Source: Carboxylicivirga litoralis (lineage in GTDB: Bacteria > Bacteroidota > Bacteroidia > Bacteroidales > Marinilabiliaceae). Taken from it: DNA of 64,000 bases. A model generated the notes under the pieces. That model saw only the letters and a list, made by a program, of their open reading frames with translations, made no database searches and had not been told where the DNA came from. This document shows positions 28,216-37,055 of this stretch, in pieces. Where the stretch lies: the NCBI RefSeq assembly GCF_025499605.1, contig NZ_JAFMVC010000001.1:434001-498000 (forward strand). The letters are read 5' to 3'. Positions within the stretch are counted from its first letter, which is position 1, and each line of letters starts with the position of its first letter. A program made the position numbers and the translations under genes.

Positions 28216-29282
28216 TACTTAAAGTCTATTAGAAGCTGCAGAGCTTCGGGCTCCTCATCCTCACCTTTGAAGTTTGATATTGTGAGTCCTAAAAGTCGGA
28301 TGGGTCTGTTCAATGGTGCTTCTCGAATTAATTCCACAGCTAATTCGCTCAATAACTTCTGGTCGATTGGCTCTTGCAATGTCTTTGAACGGGTTATCTG
28401 CTCAAAATTATCAAATTTCACTTTTAGTGTTAAGGTTTTTCCTTGCTTACCACTTTTTGCCAAACGCTTGACCAAGCCGGCTTTCAATCGCTCAATCTCC
28501 AGTTTAATTTGTTGCTCATCAACCAAATCCTTACTAAAAGTATTTTCTATTCCAACAGATTTTCGCTCCCGATGCGGGCGCACTGGCCGCTCATCAATGC
28601 CTCGGGCGATATCATAAAAGTACTGTCCTGCTTTTCCGAAATAATGAATCATACGTGCTAAATCGAAGCGTAATAAGTCTTTGCCTTTATGAATATCGAG
28701 CTGATGCATCTTCTCAGCCGTCTTTTTGCCAACTCCAAAGAATTTTTCAATGGGCAATTGCTCAACAAAAGCCTGCACATCCTTAGGTTTGATAATATAC
28801 ATACCATTGGGTTTGCGCTGGTCGCTGGCTACTTTTGCCAAAAACTTATTAGCACTAACTCCGGCTGATGCTGTCAGTTGGGTCTTCTCCAAAATCTTTT
28901 GCTTGATTTCGCGCGCCACCTGTGTTGCTGATTCAATGCCTTTCTTATTTTGAGTAACATCCAGAAAAGCTTCGTCCAACGAGAGCGGCTCCACCAAATC
29001 CGTGTATTCAAAAAATATCTCGCGTATCTGAGCTGACACTTCTTTATACACCTCAAAACGATGCTTTTGAAATATCAGGTGCGGACAACGACGCAATGCC
29101 ACTTTCGATGCCATAGCCGAACGAACACCGTACTTGCGGGCTTCGTAGCTCGCTGCTGCTATCACTCCCCGGTCACTGCTACTGCCTACCACAACGGGCT
29201 TGCCTCGTAACTCCGGAAAGTCGCGCTGCTCAACCGATGCAAAAAACGCATCCATATCGATATGAATAATCTTACGTGTCAA
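28212..29282 (-). CDS. dinB: DNA polymerase IV (Y-family)
   Basis: A 356-residue cytoplasmic Y-family polymerase. Catalytic strings are IIHIDMDAFFASVEQRD (residues 5-21; metal-binding Asp), SLDEAFLDV (about 102-110; Asp-Glu pair) and TASAGVSANKFLAKVAS (about 137-153). A helix-hairpin-helix and little-finger domain follow; a canonical clamp-binding tail is not obvious at the end (LIDFKY). It carries out error-prone translesion synthesis. No LexA-type box was recognised upstream. The gene is convergent with, and overlaps, the FMN-binding gene. Confidence 0.96.
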   Translation of the reverse strand: MTRKIIHIDMDAFFASVEQRDFPELRGKPVVVGSSSDRGVIAAASYEARKYGVRSAMASKVALRRCPHLIFQKHRFEVYKEVSAQIREIFFEYTDLVEPLSLDEAFLDVTQNKKGIESATQVAREIKQKILEKTQLTASAGVSANKFLAKVASDQRKPNGMYIIKPKDVQAFVEQLPIEKFFGVGKKTAEKMHQLDIHKGKDLLRFDLARMIHYFGKAGQYFYDIARGIDERPVRPHRERKSVGIENTFSKDLVDEQQIKLEIERLKAGLVKRLAKSGKQGKTLTLKVKFDNFEQITRSKTLQEPIDQKLLSELAVELIREAPLNRPIRLLGLTISNFKGEDEEPEALQLLIDFKY

Positions 29283-29380
29283 TGGATTTTAATTGGACTG
29301 CAAGTTATAAAATTAGTCATGAGTTAAACTGTTTAAAAGTTGAGGAATTGAGAAACTGAAAAATCGCCAAACTGAGGAGT

Positions 29381-29395
29381 ATATTATAACGTCTC
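29381..29395. repeat. Dispersed 15-mer, copy 1
   Basis: ATATTATAACGTCTC here is identical to 61419-61433. Both copies are intergenic. Confidence 0.7.
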
Positions 29396-29444
29396 CGGAC
29401 TCAAATAATAAATCAGAAATCATCCATCATACATCATTATCCTC

Positions 29445-29452
29445 TATCTTCG
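29445..29452 (+). promoter_or_regulatory. Probable -7 box of the MATE-mnmD unit
   Basis: TATCTTCG differs from TAnnTTTG by one base and sits 8 bp before the ATG, so the transcript would be nearly leaderless. Confidence 0.35.
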
Positions 29453-29460
29453 CAGTTGAA

Positions 29461-30891
29461 ATGAAGAAATCTGTTGACTTAACACAAGGGCCAATTTTTA
29501 AGCAATTGGTCAAGCTGGCATTGCCTATCATTGGCACATCGCTCATGCAAATGGCCTATAACCTGACTGATATGATATGGTTGGGCCATTTGGGCAGTAA
29601 TGCTGTTGCATCGGTAGGGGGAGCCGGCTTTTTTATCTGGCTGGGCATGTCGCTTTTGTTGGTAACACGTGTAGGAGCCGAGGTTGGTGTGTCGCAAGCT
29701 TTGGGGCGAAAGGAACAAGAAACAGCTGCGCGTTTTGCCCGTCATTCTCTTTTTTGGGCTGTTTTGCTTTCTTTAGTTTACGTGGCCATCACCTTGCTGT
29801 TTACACCGCAATTAATTGGTATTTTTCGCTTATCCAAAGGAGTAGTTGAAGATGGTGCCATCCTCTATCTGCGCATCGTTTCCATTGGTTTCCTTTTCAC
29901 TTTTGTCAATCCTACATTCCAGGGAATTTATAATGGTGTAGGCAATAGTCGTTTACCCTTTTATTATCTATTAGTAGGCTTAGGCCTTAACATGCTCCTT
30001 GATCCTATTCTGATATTTGGCTTAGGTTTTATACCTGCTCTTGGCATTAAAGGAGCCGCATGGGCTACCGTCATCGCTCAAGTTGTGGTGTTCGGTATTT
30101 TTTTCATCCGTTTTGTCTGGATGAAAGAAATCATCAACCCGGATTTTAAGCGCTTTAAACTAAGTAAAGACATTTCGTTGAAGATATTCAAACTAGGAAT
30201 GCCCGTTGCTACCGAGAGTTCTCTATTCGCTTGTTTTGCATTGATTTTAGCCCGCATGATTACCAAATGGGGCGATATTCCTATAGCAGTGCAAAGTGTA
30301 GGTGCACAAATAGAAGCCATTTCCTGGATGACTTCATCGGGATTTGCCACGGCATTGGGAAGTTTTACCGGTCAAAACTTTGGCGCCAACAACTGGAACC
30401 GCATCAAAAAAGGTTATTACACCACTTTAGGTATTGGTATTTTCCTGGGAACCATCGTTACCGTGTCGTTTATACTTTTTGGCAAGCAAATATTTTCATT
30501 GTTTCTGCGCGAACCAGAACCTTTACAGATGGGCATTGTCTATCTGAAGATATTAGCCGTATCGCAAGTGTTTATGATTATCGAAATCATCACACGTGGT
30601 GCTTTTAATGGTATTGGGCGAACAGTACCTCCTTCCATTATTGGCATTGTGTTTACTGGGGCACGTGTACCCGCTGCCATGGTTTTGTCGCTCGAAAAAT
30701 ACCTGGGGATGCTGGGCATTTGGTGGGCCATCAGTTTATCAAGTGTTGTCAAAGGTATTGGGTTAATGGGCTGGTACATAACCGTACTTCATCGTTCGGG
30801 CACAGAACAAGCGAAAAAGAAGAAAGTGCGTTTATCGTTTCTGCCTACACGTCAGCGACAACAAATTAAGATTGAAGAACTAGAAGACTAG
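29461..30891 (+). CDS. MATE family efflux transporter
   Basis: A 476-residue integral membrane protein with 12 predicted helices in two homologous halves. The start LTQGPIFKQLVKLALPIIGTSLMQMAYNLTDMIWLGHLGSNAVASVG is, taken in parts (LALPIIGTSLMQMAYNLTDM), classical for MATE proteins, and GVATESSL-like sequence opens the second half (about 240-250: GMPVATESS). MATE proteins export cationic drugs and metabolites using Na+ or H+ gradients; the substrate is unknown. The last 15 residues are a charged cytoplasmic tail. It is 14 bp upstream of mnmD and probably shares a transcript with it. Confidence 0.94.
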   Translation: MKKSVDLTQGPIFKQLVKLALPIIGTSLMQMAYNLTDMIWLGHLGSNAVASVGGAGFFIWLGMSLLLVTRVGAEVGVSQALGRKEQETAARFARHSLFWAVLLSLVYVAITLLFTPQLIGIFRLSKGVVEDGAILYLRIVSIGFLFTFVNPTFQGIYNGVGNSRLPFYYLLVGLGLNMLLDPILIFGLGFIPALGIKGAAWATVIAQVVVFGIFFIRFVWMKEIINPDFKRFKLSKDISLKIFKLGMPVATESSLFACFALILARMITKWGDIPIAVQSVGAQIEAISWMTSSGFATALGSFTGQNFGANNWNRIKKGYYTTLGIGIFLGTIVTVSFILFGKQIFSLFLREPEPLQMGIVYLKILAVSQVFMIIEIITRGAFNGIGRTVPPSIIGIVFTGARVPAAMVLSLEKYLGMLGIWWAISLSSVVKGIGLMGWYITVLHRSGTEQAKKKKVRLSFLPTRQRQQIKIEELED

Positions 30892-30905
30892 AAAGTATAA
30901 GAAGC

Positions 30906-31571
30906 ATGCTAAAAAATAAATCAAGAAAAGTAGAGTTAAAAGTATCGGCTGATGGTTCACACACCTTATTTGTTCCTGAGCTGGATGAACACTATCATTC
31001 TGTAAATGGTGCTCATAATGAATCAATGCATGTATTTATTGAGCCCGCTTTGCGTTTTTGTCAAAAAGAAACGGTCAATATCCTTGAGATTGGTTTAGGG
31101 ACAGGTTTGAATGCATTTTTAACCGCAGTTAATCAAGGTAATAAAACCATCTTTTACCATGCCTTGGAGAAATTTCCGATTACACCGGAAGCAGCAGCAC
31201 AACTGAATTTTGCAAAGACAGAATCAGAGCAACAACTTTTCTCCAGACTTCACAACCTTCCCTGGAACGAAACAGAGGAATTGCAAACTGGCTTTACTTT
31301 ACTTAAGGATGAAGCCGACCTGACTAATATTGATTTTAACAAACAATACGACCTGGTTTACTTCGATGCATTTGCCCCTGAAGTACAACCGGAGATGTGG
31401 AGCGAAAGCATCTTTCAAAAAATATACGACGCTATGAATTCCGATGGCATCCTTACAACCTACTGTGCTAAAGGGGTTGTCCGCCGCACCATGCAAGCCG
31501 TTGGATTTACAGTTGAACGTCTGCCTGGCCCTAAAGGCAAACGAGAGATGCTGCGAGCCATTAAAGCTTAA
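30906..31571 (+). CDS. mnmD: tRNA 5-methylaminomethyl-2-thiouridine methyltransferase, MnmD-type
   Basis: A 221-residue stand-alone methyltransferase of the MnmC N-terminal-domain family. SAM-binding motif I is ILEIGLGTGLNAFL (about residues 58-71); VYFDAFAPEVQPEMW (about 150-164) and TYCAKGVVRRTMQ (about 182-194) are diagnostic for this family. It adds the last methyl group of mnm5s2U34 in the wobble position of certain tRNAs. The FAD-oxidoreductase half of E. coli MnmC is missing, as is usual outside proteobacteria. Confidence 0.93.
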   Translation: MLKNKSRKVELKVSADGSHTLFVPELDEHYHSVNGAHNESMHVFIEPALRFCQKETVNILEIGLGTGLNAFLTAVNQGNKTIFYHALEKFPITPEAAAQLNFAKTESEQQLFSRLHNLPWNETEELQTGFTLLKDEADLTNIDFNKQYDLVYFDAFAPEVQPEMWSESIFQKIYDAMNSDGILTTYCAKGVVRRTMQAVGFTVERLPGPKGKREMLRAIKA

Positions 31572-31585
31572 TATTAATAAGAAAA

Positions 31586-31618
31586 TGCCGATGAGAATAA
31601 CACACCGGCACTTTTTTT
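31586..31618 (+). terminator. Intrinsic terminator after mnmD
   Basis: TGCCGATG pairs with CACCGGCA (one mismatch) around a 9-base loop, followed by seven T. The GH20 gene converges from the other side and may use it too. Confidence 0.75.
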
Positions 31619-31639
31619 ATATTTCATCGGAAAGCTTTC

Positions 31640-33259
31640 CTATTTCGACACTTTTTTCTCAAAAGATGAAACAACCTGAATGCCTTCCTTCTTCCATTTA
31701 GCAATCAACTCATCCAGATTCACTCTGAATAGCTGGTAATCCTTCTTCTCAAGGGCGGTCCAACCCACCTCGGCATAGGCAGCCAGGCGCGGAAACACCA
31801 TGTTATCCATATTGCTCACTTCAGGTATCCACTCACTCCACATCTGACAGCCGCTACCCAACACTTTATGGTGGTATTTAGCATCCAGACCATCTGGTAT
31901 GGGGTTAAACTCATAGGCTTTCTCTAAGGGGATGTATTCGTAGGAATAATCCAGGTAGGTATAAATGTGGTAGGAGTTGACAATATCGTAACCACCCTGC
32001 ACGGCCTCATTGATCAGCTCAGGGCTTCCTTTCCAGAAATGAATAATGGCACTCTTAGCCAATTGTTCCGACACCTCCACATCTTCAGCCTTTTGCCATT
32101 CATGCACATTACCGCCCAGTATCTCATTCCAGCCCATCATGCGGTGCTTGTTGGCATCCAGATAATTGGAGATACGATTGGTAAAATACACCTGCAAATC
32201 GGCTGGCGTTTTTAAGCCTTTCGCTACCATAAAGTCCTGCACCGTTTCTGAGTTTTTCCAGGCCTCAAAACGCACCTCATCACCACCAATATGCACAATA
32301 TTTTCGGGAAATAGCGCCATCACTTCATCCAGTACATCTTCCAGAAAGGCATACACACGGGCATCAGCCACGTTGAACGAATCAGGCAATTTACCAAACA
32401 CCACAGGCACCTCTGTTAGTTCACCAATAGTGCCCAGCCAGGGATATGCTGCAATCGCTGCTGAGGCGTGTCCAGGCATCTCAATTTCAGGAACGATGGT
32501 GATGTGACGTTGTTGTGCGTAGCTGATGATGTCTTTGATTTGCTCCTGGGTATAAAAACCACTATGCGCCTTTCCTGAGCGCTCCTTACTGTCCCAGCCA
32601 CCTATTTGCGTATTACTGCGCGAAGCTCCAATCTCTGTCAGCTTAGGATACTTTTTTATTTCGATGCGCCAGCCCTGATCATCGGTCAGGTGCCAGTGAA
32701 AAACATTCATCTTTAATAAGGCCATCTGGTCAAGCAGTTTCTTCACCTGCTCCTCACCCTTAAAATACCTGGCCTCATCCAGCATAAAAGCACGCCAGCT
32801 AAAACGCGGCTGGTCTTCAATACTCACCAATGGCAATTCATAAGTCTTTTTGGCAGAAGCATCCAGCGGCAACATCTGCCTCAATGTTTGAATTCCATAA
32901 AACACACCAGCTGCGCTAGCACCAATGATTCCAATGCCATGCTTGTTAATCTCCAATTGATAACCTTCTTCACCAAGTGATTCGGCTAAGTTGACATTGG
33001 TTGTTAAGGTAATACCCTGCCCTCGCTTAACCGCTTTTTTTATGGCGACTTTGCTATAAGGTGCCAACACCTCCTTTAAATAGCTGGCATTATCACTATT
33101 GTCGGCATCCGCCATAATGCTGATAGCCGACGGAAGCTTAAAAACGCCATCCTTTTGCACCACCTTCAGCGGCTGCGGTATCACACTCACCGACTGAGCA
33201 GCCACGAAGTTAGCCAGCAATAACATACCGGCCAATAAACCTAATTTCTTATTTTTCAT
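31640..33259 (-). CDS. GH20 beta-N-acetylhexosaminidase, exported
   Basis: Start chosen at ATG 33259 for a clean signal peptide (KNKKLGLLAGMLLLANFVAAQ), giving 539 residues. Residues about 25-145 are the GH20 N-terminal alpha/beta domain and about 150-490 the catalytic TIM barrel, with FHWHLTDDQGWRIEIKKYP (about 187-205) and the catalytic Asp-Glu in VHIGGDEVRF (about 322-331). Retaining enzyme using substrate-assisted catalysis; it removes terminal GlcNAc or GalNAc. No lipobox, so soluble in the periplasm, or surface-exposed. Last gene of the polysaccharide utilisation locus; expected to act after the galactosidases. Confidence 0.94.
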   Translation of the reverse strand: MKNKKLGLLAGMLLLANFVAAQSVSVIPQPLKVVQKDGVFKLPSAISIMADADNSDNASYLKEVLAPYSKVAIKKAVKRGQGITLTTNVNLAESLGEEGYQLEINKHGIGIIGASAAGVFYGIQTLRQMLPLDASAKKTYELPLVSIEDQPRFSWRAFMLDEARYFKGEEQVKKLLDQMALLKMNVFHWHLTDDQGWRIEIKKYPKLTEIGASRSNTQIGGWDSKERSGKAHSGFYTQEQIKDIISYAQQRHITIVPEIEMPGHASAAIAAYPWLGTIGELTEVPVVFGKLPDSFNVADARVYAFLEDVLDEVMALFPENIVHIGGDEVRFEAWKNSETVQDFMVAKGLKTPADLQVYFTNRISNYLDANKHRMMGWNEILGGNVHEWQKAEDVEVSEQLAKSAIIHFWKGSPELINEAVQGGYDIVNSYHIYTYLDYSYEYIPLEKAYEFNPIPDGLDAKYHHKVLGSGCQMWSEWIPEVSNMDNMVFPRLAAYAEVGWTALEKKDYQLFRVNLDELIAKWKKEGIQVVSSFEKKVSK

Positions 33260-33341
33260 CATAGATATTGATATTACTGATTGTAGAGTATTCCCAATAT
33301 TCAACCCACGTTGGGGCTGTTTCTACTTGTACATTTATCAC

Positions 33342-33360
33342 CCCCTGGCTCCACCAGGGG
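33342..33360 (-). other. GC-rich hairpin between GH35 and GH20 genes
   Basis: CCCCTGG and CCAGGGG form a perfect 7-bp stem around a 5-base loop in otherwise AT-rich DNA. No T-run follows on either strand, so it is more likely an mRNA-stabilising or processing element than a terminator. Confidence 0.6.
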
Positions 33361-33426
33361 TTATTATTATTAACGTCCTTCAGACATTACTTTATCCCAA
33401 AAACAGAATTAAACATTCCTAATTTA

Positions 33427-35754
33427 TTAATCTTTTAACAGGAAAAACTGTGGCCGGCCATATAATCGCAACTCTTTGAGCCTGCCCGACTGTTCATTAT
33501 ACGAATGCCTTAAACGTACTCCTTTCACACTGGTTATTTCGCCCAAATCAACTATCACGCAGGGACGCTGGTCATTCTCGCCGGCTTTCCATTGTGTTCC
33601 AAGGTTGCCATCAATGATGTATTCAGCAAACCCTTTATCCTCAACTTCAGAACTGACATAAACCACCTTCCAGGTATCCTTTGTCAGTACGTTGCCATCC
33701 TTATCAATCACATCCAACTCACAAACACCTAGCGATTTGCCATCATTGGTTGAAAGCGCTTCCAGTGCCAGATGACGCATAGTTACCGGACTATCGAACT
33801 GAAACTCCTGCCAGCCTTGCTCATTACTCATCTCTGCCTTTAGTACCACATCACCACTCTCCAGCACAGGCTTCAGGCCGTAATCCAATGTGCTTTTCTC
33901 ACGCTTGTTTTTATCGGCCCCAAGCTGGTCCAGTATTGGCTCTTTAAGACCTTTTACAGTTCTCGCACCAGTATCTTCGAAAGCGAAAATCACCAGTTCA
34001 TTCTGCCCCTTCTTCAGCCATGGCCCGGGGACGTATAAGGTTTGCTGAGGGCCAATATTCCAGAACTTTCCTAAAGAACGTCCATTAATCCAGGCAGCTC
34101 CCTTGCCCCAGCTACTCAGATCTAAAAATGTATCACCAGTACTGTCGAGCGTAAACGTCGCGCGATGAAAAGCAGGTTGTCCTTTTATGTGATTATTTTG
34201 ATAGTTGAAGCTGCCAACAGGCGCCTTATACAAGGGCAATGAGGTGCATTTCCACCCCAGAAGTTCGGTACCATTGATACTCACTTTTTCAGTAATACCT
34301 TTGCGATTATTCAGGATATCGGCACCATAGTTAACACGCCCCACATTTTCAACGATGATCTCCAGCTTAGCCGGAACATCTTTCACATCTATCTCCATGG
34401 AGCTTTGACGGTGACGCCTGTCGAGACTACCAACCTGCTTACCATTCAACAGCACTACGGCATAATCCCTCACATCTTTAATGGTCAGTGTACCTTTCGT
34501 CTTTTCATTAAGGATTGTTTCGTAATGTATATAGCCAAAGTCCTGCTCCATCTCCTCCATACACAGCGGCCTTTCAGCCTCAACAGTTTTTTCAAAAGCG
34601 GCGGATAAAGGTGCGGATTCAGTGAGTACCAGTTCCTCAATCTCAATGACCGGATTGGGTGCCGGCACCTCAGGCAATTGTTCATCTTTATACAGATGCT
34701 GTTGCAACATCTCCCTGAACGCCCAGTACTTCGGATACATATTACCATACTCTCCCAGTGGTGCGTCATAGTCGTAGCTGGTGGGCTGTGGCGCATAACC
34801 ATAAGCCGTGTTAGCACCGTTAGTATAGTCAAAATTAGTCCCTCCATGAAACATGTAGATACTCACCGACACATTATTATTCACCATCCACTCCAGTTGC
34901 TCAGCAGGCTTTTTATAGTCGCGATACGAATGTGGTGTTCCCCATACATCGAACCAGGCCGGATAGAACTCTGCCACAAAATAAGGTCCGCCCGGATGAA
35001 AGCGATCGACTGATTTAAAGATGTCTTCGCCCACCGCGCCGTTGACCGTGCTTAAGGTGCCATCCACACGACCCGCCTCCATCTGCCCGGCGCCATCACA
35101 GGTCATCAGTGGTACATTAAACCCGGCTTTCTTAAGCATATCGCGCAGTTTACCCAGGTAAACTTTATCGGCACCGTAGGAACCATACTCATTCTCAACC
35201 TGCACCATCAGGATGGGTCCACCATTACTAAGCGTTAAATCAGACAGCTCTTCGCCCAATCGCTGGATATAGTTCTGACAGGCCTGCAGAAAACGCTCAT
35301 CATTGCTACGATAAACCATGCCCTCCTCTTTGAGCAGCCACGAGGGATATCCTCCAAAATCCCACTCTGCACACACGTAGGGCCCCGGACGAAGAATCAC
35401 AAATAAACCTTCCTCCTGCGCAATCTGGATGAAGCGTTTGATATCGGCTTGTCCCTCAAAATCAAATACACCAGGTTGTCGTTCGTGGTAATTCCAAAAC
35501 ACATAGGCCGACACCGTATTGATGCCCATGGCCTTTGCACGCTTCATACGGTCGCGCCAGTATTCTTTGGGAATGCGCGGATAGTGCATCTCCCCACAAA
35601 TCAACTGAATGGGCTGCTCATCCAGATAAAAATTTCCCTCTTTTATCTCAAAGCGGCTTGTTTGAACACCAGAAGATGCACATGACTGAAGCAATGCAAA
35701 TAGCAAAGAAGTGCAAAGCATCAAAAAAAACTTAGGCATGTTGTACAATTTCAT
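33427..35754 (-). CDS. GH35 beta-galactosidase lipoprotein
   Basis: A 775-residue protein with a lipoprotein signal (LLFALLQSC; Cys25). The GH35 catalytic barrel covers about 33-355: QLICGEMHYPRIPKEYWRDR, the acid/base Glu188 in VENEYGSYG and the nucleophile Glu262 in FVAEFYPAWFD. Jelly-roll beta domains follow (about 400-615), including GKGAAWINGRSLGKFWNIGPQ. About 640-770 is a discoidin (F5/8 type C)-like carbohydrate-binding module (GTQWKAGENDQRPCVIVDLG; VKGVRLRHS). It cleaves terminal beta-linked galactose, most often beta-1,3 or beta-1,4. Located between the GH27 and GH20 genes of the locus. Confidence 0.94.
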   Translation of the reverse strand: MKLYNMPKFFLMLCTSLLFALLQSCASSGVQTSRFEIKEGNFYLDEQPIQLICGEMHYPRIPKEYWRDRMKRAKAMGINTVSAYVFWNYHERQPGVFDFEGQADIKRFIQIAQEEGLFVILRPGPYVCAEWDFGGYPSWLLKEEGMVYRSNDERFLQACQNYIQRLGEELSDLTLSNGGPILMVQVENEYGSYGADKVYLGKLRDMLKKAGFNVPLMTCDGAGQMEAGRVDGTLSTVNGAVGEDIFKSVDRFHPGGPYFVAEFYPAWFDVWGTPHSYRDYKKPAEQLEWMVNNNVSVSIYMFHGGTNFDYTNGANTAYGYAPQPTSYDYDAPLGEYGNMYPKYWAFREMLQQHLYKDEQLPEVPAPNPVIEIEELVLTESAPLSAAFEKTVEAERPLCMEEMEQDFGYIHYETILNEKTKGTLTIKDVRDYAVVLLNGKQVGSLDRRHRQSSMEIDVKDVPAKLEIIVENVGRVNYGADILNNRKGITEKVSINGTELLGWKCTSLPLYKAPVGSFNYQNNHIKGQPAFHRATFTLDSTGDTFLDLSSWGKGAAWINGRSLGKFWNIGPQQTLYVPGPWLKKGQNELVIFAFEDTGARTVKGLKEPILDQLGADKNKREKSTLDYGLKPVLESGDVVLKAEMSNEQGWQEFQFDSPVTMRHLALEALSTNDGKSLGVCELDVIDKDGNVLTKDTWKVVYVSSEVEDKGFAEYIIDGNLGTQWKAGENDQRPCVIVDLGEITSVKGVRLRHSYNEQSGRLKELRLYGRPQFFLLKD

Positions 35755-35766
35755 GAATCGTATTAT

Positions 35767-36999
35767 TTAATTACTTGAGGTCGACGTAATCTTTACTACC
35801 CTGCACTGATGTGGCTCCACAGTCAATTTTATCTGAGCAGATGGTTTAAAATCAAGGTTTTTATGCATCCACAAATCGCGCACCTCTACTTGTCCGTCAA
35901 AACCTAACTGGGCGAGATCGAGTGCTATTTTCCGTTTCTTATCATTATCGCGGTTAAGAAAACCAACGGCCCATGAACCATCTGCCAGTGGCTTGGCCCA
36001 GATCTCTTCAGCTCCATCTTTGTGGATGCGGGATGCCTGCTTGCCCAACTCATCCTGATTAACAGCGATAAGCTCCTGATTGGTAAGGATGCGCTTGGTA
36101 TCAGCATCCATGTTGCGGATGTCGCAGGTCATCAGTAAAGGAGCCGACAAAAGGGACCACAAGCCAAACTGCGCTTCATACTCGGTTACCGTGCAGCCAT
36201 TGGCACCATTTGCCGAAGAAGATGCTCCTGTTCCATTGAGGCCAACCACCAGCATATCAGGATCGTTCCAACGACCGGGTCCGGCGAACTTTTCCAGTCC
36301 CACCTGACGGTCCAAAGCTTCCATGATGCCGTTATGTCCGTTATTATACTGCCCATGCTCCCAAGTATCGCGCAAATCCCAGGTGGTGCGCCATAGCTGA
36401 CCATCCACCTTTTCGCCCCATAGCCATGGTGCCCGCTGCCCCCACTCACAAATGGCAAACACCATTGGACGGCCGGTTGCTCTAACAGCTTTTATGAATT
36501 TCTCGTAGCGCTCTATGCCAGTCCATAAGTCTTCGGGCGCATGGCAATAGTCGCATTTGATGTAATCTACACCCCATTCGGCGTAGGTTTGTGCGTCCAT
36601 CTCCTCATAAGCTAAACTACCCACCATGCCGGCACAGGTGTATTCGGCAATATCTGTATATATTCCAAACTTAAGCCCTTTGCTGTGGACATAATCCGCT
36701 ACCACCTTCATGCCATTGGGAAATTTCTTGGGGTCAGGATACACCTTACCATCGGCATCGCGACCGCCATGCCACAAATCATCCAGAATGATGTACTCGT
36801 AACCGGCCTCCTTCAGCCCGTTCTCCACCATAGCATCGGCCAGTTCCATCACAATGCTTTCGCTGATATTACCTTCGAACAGGTTCCAGCTTATCCAGCC
36901 CATGGGAGGTGTTGGGGCTAACACATCTTGTTGTGCCTTCACCGACAACCCAAGGACACAGGTGAAGCATACTAGTAATTGGATTATTTTATATTTCAT
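35767..36999 (-). CDS. GH27 alpha-galactosidase, exported
   Basis: A 410-residue enzyme with a signal peptide (IIQLLVCFTCVLGLSVKAQ). GH27 hallmarks: PTPPMGWISWN (29-39), YIILDDLWHGGRD (69-81), the nucleophile Asp150 in DYIKCDYCH, and RWNDPDMLVVG (243-253) holding the acid/base Asp. A C-terminal beta-sandwich covers about 330-410. GH27 members hydrolyse alpha-1,3, -1,4 or -1,6-linked galactose, occasionally alpha-GalNAc. The active-site loop alone does not settle which sugar. First hydrolase gene after the susC-susD pair. Confidence 0.95.
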   Translation of the reverse strand: MKYKIIQLLVCFTCVLGLSVKAQQDVLAPTPPMGWISWNLFEGNISESIVMELADAMVENGLKEAGYEYIILDDLWHGGRDADGKVYPDPKKFPNGMKVVADYVHSKGLKFGIYTDIAEYTCAGMVGSLAYEEMDAQTYAEWGVDYIKCDYCHAPEDLWTGIERYEKFIKAVRATGRPMVFAICEWGQRAPWLWGEKVDGQLWRTTWDLRDTWEHGQYNNGHNGIMEALDRQVGLEKFAGPGRWNDPDMLVVGLNGTGASSSANGANGCTVTEYEAQFGLWSLLSAPLLMTCDIRNMDADTKRILTNQELIAVNQDELGKQASRIHKDGAEEIWAKPLADGSWAVGFLNRDNDKKRKIALDLAQLGFDGQVEVRDLWMHKNLDFKPSAQIKLTVEPHQCRVVKITSTSSN

Positions 37000-37012
37000 A
37001 ATTCTAAAGTAA

Positions 37013-37044
37013 GTATAAAAAAAAATGCCCCGAAGGGCATTTTT
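37013..37044 (-). terminator. Strong terminator between susD and the glycosidases
   Basis: AAAAATGCCC and GGGCATTTTT form a 10-bp stem with a CGAA tetraloop. On the - strand the T-tract continues past the stem for about four more bases. It lies only 11 bp after the susD stop. Confidence 0.88.
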
Positions 37045-37055
37045 AGTGAGTATTA

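Noticed and set aside
33342-33360. Terminator between GH35 and GH20 genes
   Set aside because: No T-run after the stem on either strand.
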